Positions 54,739 through 64,000 of a DNA stretch of 64,000 nucleotides are shown piece by piece. A program made the translations under genes and the position numbers. The stretch comes from Hermatobates lingyangjiaoensis (taxonomy: Eukaryota > Arthropoda > Insecta > Hemiptera > Hermatobatidae), in contig JAPFBL010000119.1 of assembly GCA_026182355.1 (NCBI GenBank), positions 1,560,001-1,624,000 of the forward strand, written 5' to 3'. Each line of letters opens with the position of its first letter. Position 1 is the stretch's first letter. The notes beneath the pieces are model-generated. The model saw only the letters and a program-made list of their open reading frames with translations, ran no database searches and was not told where the DNA came from.

Positions 54739-54829
54739 GCAGGAAAGAGAATATATACATATAAATTGAATGGAAAATTAGATTTAGAATTTATAAACCT
54801 TTCTGGTCGAAGACCGAAGTAACTAAGAA

Positions 54830-55500
54830 AAGAGAAAAACTTTCTAAGAAGTATTTAAAGAAAGGTAAAGTCAGAATATATAGTTTGAAAAGAGATAGGA
54901 ACAGGAATTAAACCTAGACAGTAGGATTCACTTTTCAATATGTCGACCCTTTTAACGGTTATCCTCAGGAAAGGACGGATGACGAGACAAGGAAAACTAG
55001 TAAATACAGATATATCAAACGATTGAGGGAAAAGAACACGGAGAAATAACAACAAAACGCACTTCAATATTTTGACCTCTTCGGCACCAAGAGACAAGCT
55101 TTGTTCGTCTACAAACAGAACTAACGACGAACAGAGTATGACCTGCGATTGATTCGCATGAATCACCTATAACAATGATTGGTAGTGTTGCCAACTAATA
55201 AAAAATGAAATAACTAAAATGACAAACAACAAATAACTATAACTAAAGCAACAAAAATAACATACGTAAAAAAATAATAAAATAAAACCAATAATGAAAA
55301 AATAAACGAAAAACAACAAAATAAAGTCAAAAACAAAAAACAAAACAACCAAAAGAAAAAGAAAAGAGGAAATAAGCAAATCATAAAAAAAAAGAAATTA
55401 AAAGTAACGACAAACATTGAGACTAGGATTGGAGCGTGTATTAAGGAGGCAAACATGTACCTTTTCTGAAACTGTTAAAGTAACAAGGAGGTTAACATCA
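54830..55500. other. Intergenic, decayed PLE ends
   Basis: 54935-54980 and 55065-55095 carry - strand hammerhead-like pieces (CTGAGGATAACC; TTGGTGCCGAAGAGG..AAAATATTG). 55190-55400 is an A-rich stretch whose - strand frames are an artefact. Confidence 0.4.
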
Positions 55501-55626
55501 GGTATATGATTAACAACTTGGACAGAGAAACATACTTCTTTGTGTTATTTTTCTTAATCATTTGTAAAATTATTACTAACAGATTGTTTTTTTTTTTGCT
55601 TTCATTTAATTATATAAACCTGGCAG

Positions 55627-55725
55627 GTTATAATGCATGGATAGGGTTGAAATTTAAAGGGGATATGGAATGTTTCTATGTTCATGCAAATATATTTAGC
55701 TATATGTGTTATTTTGATCCATCAA
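55627..55725 (+). CDS. Possible exon, weakly C-type-lectin-like
   Basis: 99 bp between a pyrimidine-rich acceptor (ACCTGGCAG) and the donor GTGAGT. It reads GYNAWIGLKFKGDMECFYVH followed by ANIFSYMCYFDPS. The WIGL tetrapeptide and the spaced Cys recall C-type lectin domains, but no WND or other landmark follows. It enters and leaves in phase 1. Confidence 0.3.
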
Positions 55726-56384
55726 GTGAGTAATGAATGAAATAAACCAATACGAAGGCACCCTTGTCACACTTAAAAATGAGCATGATTCTTACAAACA
55801 CTATATATGAAGGGTTAGATATTTTATTAAAAATAATTATAAAGTTCTACTTACACAAGATTCATAGTGTACTTGACGAAGAATCATAAAAAAAGAACTA
55901 AAAGAAAACAGAACAGCTGTTAGGAAGACAGAGATGAGTCAACTGACAATGGTAGTCAGTTATCTACAAGATATGTGTCGTTTGTACACAGCTATGCTGA
56001 TATGTGATGCTGAGTTTCTCAAGTTACATCTAATCTACAAACTCTCAGCATCAAACAAAACAACTTGTCAAGCTAATTATCTTTGAAACAGATAAACAAA
56101 TAATCATGTCACTTTCCAAAATATAATATATGAGGTTATCCATTTAAAAATCACCATTGCATTTGAGCTGTAACTTCAGTATAGTGGTAATAGACGGACT
56201 TGTAGTAATTTCATTACATCAGAAATATAACCTCAGTTTCGAAATCAATTTCATTTCTGGATTATGGTGTCCAAACCAATATTACTGCAAGTATACTGAA
56301 ATATTATTTAGAATGGATGGGAATCACACAATTCTTTTTAGGCGTTTACGTTGTTACGACTCTTCCTCACTTGTGATCTAATCA

Positions 56385-56825
56385 CTCGACAAGCAATATT
56401 TTATCACACGACCTTTCATCAAGCGCTACTTAATGACATGACATTCCATCAAGCGCTATTTAATGACACGACATTTCATCAAGCGATATTTAAAGACATG
56501 ACATTTCATCAAGCACTATTTAATTACACGAATTTCACCAAGCGTTATTAAATGACACGACATTTCATCAAGCGCTATTACTGACACGACATTCCATCAA
56601 ATGGTATTTAATGATACGAAATTTCTTCAAGCGCTATTTAAAGACACGGCTTTTCATAAAGCGCTATTTAATGACACACCATTTTTAATCAAGCTCTATT
56701 TAATGACACGACATTTCATCAAGCGCTATTTAAAGATATGACATTTCATCAAACGCTATTTAATGACACGAAATTTTTTCAAGCGCTATTTAAAGACACG
56801 TAATTTCATCAAGGGTATTTAATCA
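56385..56825. repeat. 31-bp minisatellite, about 14 units
   Basis: The consensus is close to TTTAATGACACGACATTTC followed by ATCAAGCGCTAT. Units vary by several bases and a few by length. It produces one short open frame (FHQALFNDMT repeats) that is not a gene. Confidence 0.9.
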
Positions 56826-57200
56826 CTACATATATAATCACTGGTTCTCTCATTACTAATCCAATTAATCAAATGACAGGTCATCAAATCACAGATACTT
56901 AATAAAATAATTTAAAATCATGAAATTAACTACAAAGAATTATCCTAATATTTATAAATTTAGTACTTCTAATTCAAAGAATTCTATTAAAAAGAAATAA
57001 AAAAATAATCGATGTTTAAACTTGTTAATAACATGTAATTAGACACAAATAAACTACTAAAAGTAATGAAATATGTGAGAATTCGTATTATATTTCAAAT
57101 TATTTTTTTTATAAAAAAAACCTGACCCAAAATGAGGAAAATGCTTGCTTCTGTTATAGTTATATAGAAGAATTAATGGGTGTTGTTTTTTTTTGCGCAG

Positions 57201-57260
57201 TTGCAATAATAAAGTGTTTGCAAATGCTGATAATAAATGCGCTGATGATGACAAGCTCAG
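57201..57260 (+). CDS. Possible small exon
   Basis: 60 bp between TTTTTTTTGCGCAG and the donor GTATGT. In one frame it reads CNNKVFANADNKCADDDKLR, which looks protein-like with two Cys and an acidic cluster. The phase does not match the candidate at 55627 directly, so an exon would be missing between them. No family is assigned. Confidence 0.3.
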
Positions 57261-59860
57261 GTATGTGTCACACGATTATCTATCTTACGCTTGATCAAAC
57301 GTCGAATAATGATGTTTTTGTAAGGAGTCGTATGGTTAAATGTCGAGCGATAAAAATCATTGTTTGGATAGTATTCCCTCTATGACGCCAATACTGTTAT
57401 ATTCTATAACACGCAAAATATATTTTAATCCATCTTTGAAATAGCGGAGCAGTTTCTTTCTCTTTAAGAAATTCTTCCCTACTTTTATACTTACTATATC
57501 GTATCCTTCTTCTCAGTGAACAGAAATAAATAGCCGATATCAAGGGCATCTGAACGAGAGGGACAATCAAATTGAAAGAAATAATACGACAATCAACACT
57601 GGATTCCTAAGTTTTAGACGGTCGAAACAAAGAACATAAAATGTAATAAATAAAACATTACTGTAATCGAACACTGTTCTATTACTTGGGTATGTAACGT
57701 TCCGAGTCAACACAGAAGTGTTATGCTCACTTAGAATGTTACTTTTCTTATATACTCCTAATGTAGAACTGATCGATGGATTATAGTCAGAGTTTTGTTC
57801 TATTCTGTATTATTTAGTTTGAAAGAAATGTTTACGTTATATATATATATATATATATAAAACCATAGATATACGGTGATAATATATACCCCCTATAAAT
57901 GAGATACGGATTTCTGTTAACTGTTGTAAAGAACACCTGACAAGTGTCACATTTACCATCATCTTTATTAAGTTCAAATTAAATTTTCAATGGATTTAAA
58001 TTGTTCATCGAAGAATAAATACATTTCCAAGACACTAATTGTTTCGTCATAAATAAATAACTTTTGTATTTTTTTTCATATATTCATCACTAAAGAATAC
58101 ATGATGTATTTCATTCATTGAAACTCTTAATTCACAAATTAACTATGGCTAGAAATAATAATTATTATTAATTATAAATTCTCTTAAAAATAAATGAAAT
58201 AGAATATAAATTAAAAGTAATTGCAAAAAATTTTTGTAAATTTTTATTTCTGAATTAAATGTACAGAAAACATCTTAGTTGGTCTGAATAGGTAAATATT
58301 TGAAACGAAAAATGAAACCGTCAAACCATCAATACAGCAATATACAAACCACTTATTTATTATCTCTAAGAACGTTCTTTTTGTACATAAATTATAGTTT
58401 TATAATAGAACCACGCATAAAATGAGGTTTGAATCAATATCCTTAAATATTTATATTATAACGTAAAGTCATCAATCAATAAGAAGTTTAGCCTGTTTAA
58501 AAAGCAGGAAATGAAAAAAAAAACAGGAATCAATCAACAAATTGTTTAATAGGACTATTAAATAAGTCCTATATTCAAGGGAGTATTTAAACAGGGTTCT
58601 GCATCACTGCTATGATGATGTTGAAGGTGTTATCAGATCTTACTATAAACTAAAAAGTATAAATTATATTTCAACTATTAAATTACAAACTGCTTTGTTA
58701 GAACAGGAGGAAAAGTGAAGAGGTTAACTGAAAATAGTTAAATAAGAAAGAGATAAAGTATGCTCATTACTTTTGTATCTTCATCAACTTCCAATAAACT
58801 ATTTCCATGAATGTTGACTTTTAGTACGAATTTTTCAAAGTATTGGACATTAGAGCTTTCTTATTCTTTAATAATTTGTCCTCCAACAAGATCAATCTCT
58901 TTTCTAGAGATGAATGAAACGAAGAATATAGCTTTATACGGTTAATTTATATCTGATTTTACGTCGAGTAACTATATAACTTTCTTATCTTTCAAAAATA
59001 ATGTCCAAGTAACCAACTAAAATTATTCTGAATAACTCAATAGATAAGATAGCTGAACCTTTCACAAATCACTGAGTTGATAATTTAATAATCATAATAA
59101 TTGATAGTTCTAAGTACTACAAACTTGAAGGCATATATGTGTTGCCTAATTAATATTTCAAAATTTCAATAGGAAAAGACCACAATGATTATTAAAAAAA
59201 TCGTAAAAAAATAAATGAGGAAAAACTTACTAAAAGTATTACGGCCTTTCCGTATTACGGAGTGATAAGTATAAACCACATCTGCGAAATTGACGATATG
59301 TTGTTATAATTAACTATGAAATACGTCAGCACTTTACGAAATAAATATAAAAGAAAACACTAGAATGAATAACCGTGTATACAGATTTATATAACCTGGT
59401 TGTAACCTCTTTAGCCTTGATATAATTATGCAACTGCGAAATTCCGTAATCGACCACAACTGTTCGTTAAAAATAATCGATATTGTGATAAATCTATATA
59501 TACTTATAAAACTCTGATGTTCTTGTTTAATTATTTGCAAACAGATGAAAATTGGAATAGCTGTTAATTTCAATGTACACTGGATCGTTCAAATAAATAT
59601 TAAAGAAAACAGTGGTTATTATATGACTTTACAAATAATGACATTGAAAAGAAAGAAGAATGAAAAGTAATCCTCTCAACAAAAGTCACGTAAAATTAAT
59701 GAATCCAGATGTAAAATCAATCTATTTATGTTACAGAATAATTCTGACGAGTTTTTCTACGTAAGATCTCAGTCCCATTTTTGGACATCTTATTGTAGTA
59801 TATTTTTTTTTATTTCACGTATTTATTGTTAATTCTTGTTATACATATGTAAAAAACAAA
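57261..59860. other. AT-rich region without recognised features
   Basis: No exon, element or repeat is supported apart from a TA run at 57837-57860. Confidence 0.5.
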
Positions 59861-59869
59861 TTTTATTTA

Positions 59870-59935
59870 TCAGGAATCGGTCAGTTTTCCAGGTTCAAAT
59901 CAAACTTTCAAAGCCAACGTTTTGATGCAACAATT
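59870..59935 (-). repeat. Fragment of ACGU-type PLE end
   Basis: CAGGAATCGGTCAGTTTTCC, then AATCAAACTTTCAAAGCC and AACGTTTTGATGC, is a decayed copy of the arm at 40568-40662. Confidence 0.55.
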
Positions 59936-60479
59936 GTTTTTGGAACTTAGTATTAAACAGATGTATAAAATCCCCAAACTAAATATAATAAACTATTGCA
60001 TTAGAGGTTTAAAATGAATAATTTTAGGAACTTGAACACAAATGTCAGCTTAAATACAACTTAATATTATACAAGGTAATATTATGAAGACACATTCCTT
60101 TCATTAATGTTATTTTATGTTGGATAAAATAAATATAATATTTCAATTTACAGGTTTTGTTTGTTTTAAATATGCTTGATTGTTTATACACCTTGAATTG
60201 ATATTTTAAATGAATAAATGATTTTTTTACTTTTAAATTACTTGTTTTATTAAATATAATTATTGTGAATATATCTTGATTCATGTAAAGAATACTATAT
60301 CAAGTGCTTAGACCATATAAGAATCTTTGATTTCATGGCTTAATAACAAGAAATATCAATAACAGTTATTCTGTCAATCACATTCAGTTAACGTATATTA
60401 TTAACTGTTGTTTATATTTCTTAACACGGAGTGACATAAGGGGTCACGGGTCGTCTAGTATTAACTTAGAAGTGTGGAA

Positions 60480-61330
60480 TATATAATAATTTATATTTAT
60501 ATCTAAATAAGGGGTAGTAATGGAGAGATTAAGCTCCTCTAATAGCCTCTAACACCCAATTCCGATTTTCGGCCTTCACGAGGCTAACCTGCTATGCAGG
60601 GACAAACGAAAGAGGAGGAGAAGGTGATCAGAGGCTGGGCCTGACCACCTTCGTTTCACATCCTTCCAAATCCTCAAATCCCCTCCTTTTAACTCAGCAC
60701 CAATCTAAGGTGATTCGTACCGAAGGATGGATGATACAGAGGCTACTGTATTATGAACAGAGCCTCAAGGGTACCAGGTGACCCCCTTAAGTAAATAGCC
60801 AAATTCCGGTATGCGGTGCTCTACCGGATCAGACAAAATACCACCGAAAGAGCTCAGGGTTTTCCCCTGTAAGGAGAAGGAAGTCCGGAGACCATTCTCC
60901 GGAAGCGCAGAAGGTCCAAAAGAACTAACTAGTAGGAGCTAACCTTCCACAAGTGCACCTGAGGACCCGAAGAAGGAGAAAGTAAGTTATTTTCTGCTGA
61001 AACATTCTGAATAGACATTATCAATTATGGATTGTACAGATTCTGCAAAGAGGAATAAACACCGTTGCACCTGCTGACTGACTGTAAGGCAACTTTGCTG
61101 CACAGAGGTAGGTGCTTTGGGACATTCAACAAAACCATAGAAAAACTTTTACCGCTGGAACCAGCAAAAGTCCCGAGCTTCTTGGAGGCGTTGAAGCTAA
61201 CTGCGAGGGTACTTAAGTACAGAAGGGGGGAAGTACTAAAGATTCATGGTTTTGGAACTACTATACTTCGTCAAAAATTGATGGATAAAAGATATATTCA
61301 TTTATACTTTCCAAAAGCAACTTCTTAATG
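60480..61330 (+). pseudogene. Non-LTR retrotransposon remnant
   Basis: 60500-60985 is a GC-richer block typical of a dispersed element (possibly an untranslated region). It is joined to a frame at about 61035-61327 reading HLLTDCKATLLHRGRCFG, then LEPAKVPSFLEALK. The pattern C..C..E..., H.L..C..L...R...FG is that of the C-terminal end of jockey/R1-like ORF2 proteins. There is a stop between the CxxC and the H. No RT core is present. Confidence 0.5.
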
Positions 61331-61579
61331 CAAGAGAAGATTGAAATGTATAAAGTAATATTTATTCACCTAACCTGTTGACTTTAGTCTTTAATTCTTA
61401 AGATAATCACTTACAGAAATATTTTAACCGAAGAGTTTACATATCTACATTCGAAGAGTTTAAGCTAATATAGAATGGTGCAGATATATAATTAGAAATT
61501 ACTGATAATTATAATATAAAAAAGTAATTTCTGTGGAAATATGAAGAGTAACATAATGAATTATAGACAGTTACGGCAT

Positions 61580-61810
61580 TTCCTACCTCAAACCATGAAA
61601 AACGCCATAAGAAAACTGGAAAGCCTTTCCAATAAATCAATCAAGGTAAAAATTGGCGAGAGAATCATTAATACATAAATATGTAATATTATATATATGT
61701 ATATCAGCAGGAAATTTAGAAATGGGACTAAGATCTTTCAATCAAAATAAATGTCCTTTGTCTGAGTTACAACAGGACTATTGTTATGGTTGAAAGATCT
61801 TAATGTGTTT
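61580..61810 (+). repeat. PLE fragments
   Basis: 61588-61680 reads MKNAIRKLESLSNKSIKVKI, like a PLE N-terminal start, and 61725-61805 has two decayed AGATCT-type ends facing each other (AAGATCTTTCAA and TTGAAAGATCTTA). Confidence 0.45.
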
Positions 61811-64000
61811 ATGATTAATTTTTGTGTTTACTATGAATTATTCCATGACATTGGAATTCTTTAATAAGAAAATTGAAGGTAGTATCAACAAAGTATGAAA
61901 GAATTAAAATAGGTGTTTGTTCAATGATAATAAAAACATAAATAAATATATTTAAATTTAAATATATATAAAAACTACAGTTAGAAATTAAGAAATGGTA
62001 CTAGAATATTATTGCTATAGTTTAAACGTTGATTTCCACTTCAAGTGTTTAATGTTGAATTTAGTTGTATAAAAATGATTGCTATCGATTGTCTAAAATA
62101 GGAGAATGTATTCAACCATTCTTTTTATTTAAATAGAATAAAAATACCAACTAGCTTTTAAATGGCTACTTAAAAATGAAAAAAAAACATTACTAATATA
62201 TGAATAAAAGCCCAAAATGGGTCAATTAAAGAAAACTAAATTTGTTTTTAAAAGAAAAAGATAACCTACTCAAACATAAATATTCCAAATAAGTCAGGCA
62301 TCAAGTTGTATATTATTATACTCTGTTTTATGAACTGATTTGCTTGCATTAAATTAAAAGAAAACTCAGAATGAGTTTAAAACTTAGAATGAAACTTTAT
62401 TATTCCAAACTTTTTTATTTGGAGTATTTCAATTGCTGACAAAGCATGGAGCTAATGTAGTTCTGTAACTGGTCGTGTTACTTGGAAGCAGCACTTTCCA
62501 GGCAACCATACATAGGCTTACATTAGTTACCTCAACTTGAAATATTTATTGAGTTTTCGCTGTCAACATGTGTTAAAACTTATATATATAGTATATATAA
62601 AATTTATTATTTAATTGATTTATTATTAATTATTTATAAATAAATGTATTGTTTATTATTTAAACAAATAATGTTTAAAAATGTTGCCAAATAAGATTGA
62701 CAGAAAGTAACTAAAACATATTTTCTTCTGATTAATTTGATATTTTGTAACTGAATAGGTTCAGAATTTACTCTTTTGGTATTATACTCAATTCAAAGTT
62801 TAGAATATTATTAAATAATTGTACCGTAGACTCATAGACCATTTTTAAAATGATTTTGGCTATTTCATTTACAAAGTCCTATTTATTATAACACTAAAAA
62901 GTTAAATAAAGGATGAACATTTTTAATTAGGAGTAATTTTTTGATTGATTGTGAAATAATTTTGTTAGAAATGTGGAAGATTAATTCTGGTAAGAATCTT
63001 TAATGTCCGGGTAATTTATTTCGTCTGTGTAGTGCTGCCTACATTGATAGGGCAAGTGGTAAGGCCACCGTGAAGAAGTAAGTTTCTATATGTATGCCAG
63101 TGAGAGGATTCTGTTCTGACTAATACTAAGAAAGTGTTTAAGATATTGTGTACTGCAATATAAATATAATAGTACATAGTTTGCATACTTAGTACTTTTC
63201 TTCAGTATCTCATTATTGAAACTATATTTTGAATAAACATATTACTATTATAGATACATACAATAAGAATACGAATAAATAATAATATTCTATATATTCT
63301 AGAAATATAGAATAATAATATTCTATAAAACATTGAAAGATATGAATGTAAAGTTATTTTAAAACATTTACTAGTTTACCTTGTACATCAATCAATATTG
63401 AATGTGAACACATGTTCTAAAAATTGATACTATTGTTATGCTATTTTTAACTGACTGTTATTATGAGCTGTGCTCTGATAGATTAGTTTTATTATTTGCA
63501 ATAATTAATCAAGCTCTCAGTATATACTGAATACTTGATGATGTACTTTAAATAAAATACCTGCTTAATGGGCGTTTTAGTTTGTCAAGTGTATTTAATA
63601 TGAGCTAGATTGTAGTTCTTTTCTTCAAGTCAGACGGCTTCACCTTAGAGGGTTCTTGAACCATCTTTACTTAAAATCTTCATGATATCAATTGTCAAAA
63701 TCTAGTTTGTCTGTCTTTCGAGTTTAATTTTAAATGTTTTTTTTTCAAATTGACTCGGAAGATAGAAAAAACTTTATAATTATCTTTACCTTTTTGAGAC
63801 TATAGCTTAAAAAAGAATAAATCAACTTCATAAAATATACTTTTAATGATTTGGAAAATATGTGAATTCAAGTCATTCATATTTATTTAAAAGAAATTTC
63901 TTTATAATTAATTTTGTCATGGACAAAGATGTTTTGAAAATTAAAATGTTATAATTAACTCCAAAGTGAAAATAACAATGTAATATCTTAATAGTTGTTA
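61811..64000. other. AT-rich region, one exon candidate
   Basis: Apart from the candidate exon at 63033-63077 I see no gene or element. 62410-62570 is slightly richer in GC but has no usable frame. Confidence 0.4.
63033..63077 (+). CDS. Possible micro-exon
   Basis: 45 bp between a TCGTCTGTGTAG acceptor and a perfect GTAAGT donor. It reads AAYIDRASGKATVKK in the only frame without stops. GC content stands out from the flanks. It would enter needing two bases and leave with two. No family is recognised and neighbouring exons must lie outside the window or be unseen. Confidence 0.35.

Noticed and set aside
54409..54822. Frames after the second-family PLE, one rich in Ile-Tyr and Val-Cys repeats
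   Set aside because: They are translations of the TTTA, TA and TG simple repeats.
1..64000. CRISPR arrays, bacterial operons or phage genes
   Set aside because: The two tandem arrays (33 bp and 31 bp) have no unique spacers, and the genes have spliceosomal introns.

Overview
This is a window of AT-rich, intron-rich metazoan nuclear DNA. It is most likely from an arthropod with a large genome, probably an insect: the two recognisable host genes are a secreted-type acid lipase and a WSD-type (wax ester synthase/DGAT-like) acyltransferase with a membrane anchor, and introns run to several kb. The species cannot be named from the sequence. Nothing bacterial (operons, ribosome binding sites, CRISPR) is present.

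Host genes. On the + strand, 5851-17704 holds six exons of an acid lipase (AB-hydrolase, LIPA/lipase 3 family). They carry the Ser-Asp-His triad and the stop codon; the roughly 100 N-terminal residues lie before the window. On the - strand, 40312-31468 holds five exons that join in phase into a 699-residue WS/DGAT-like O-acyltransferase with one N-terminal membrane segment. A few short orphan exon candidates on the + strand (42381, 55627, 57201, 63033) have good splice sites but no family assignment.

Mobile DNA makes up most of the rest. (1) At least four families of Penelope-like elements (PLEs: reverse transcriptase plus GIY-YIG endonuclease). The main one is a head-to-head pair at 47985-53056: a full-length 837-codon ORF on the - strand and a 5'-truncated, almost identical copy on the + strand. 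Others lie at 1-1073, 20690-23206, 28336-28830, 28960-29305 and 53090-54640, with many short end fragments. (2) A complete 5.1 kb Ty3/Gypsy retrotransposon at 23207-28307 (- strand) with identical 173 bp LTRs, a 4 bp target duplication and long gag and pol frames, inserted in the AT tail of a PLE. (3) A 710 bp non-autonomous hAT element with a perfect 8 bp target duplication, inserted in a non-LTR retrotransposon remnant. (4) A tRNA-derived SINE family, foldback elements, minisatellites and a divergent 0.8 kb tandem duplication.

The most interesting theme is RNA. Nearly every PLE end here carries a hammerhead-ribozyme-like core (CUGANGA, stem II, GAAA) followed by a very short palindrome as stem III and a cleavable U-H step. 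The palindrome differs by family (ACGU, AUAU, ACGCGU, AGAUCU, AAUU, AGGCCU). The same ends repeatedly occur as outward-facing inverted pairs, from full-length elements down to units of about 120-650 bp. The large inverted pair also has complementary defects: the full-length copy has Cys in place of Tyr in the RT catalytic motif, while the truncated copy keeps Tyr but lacks the N-terminal part.
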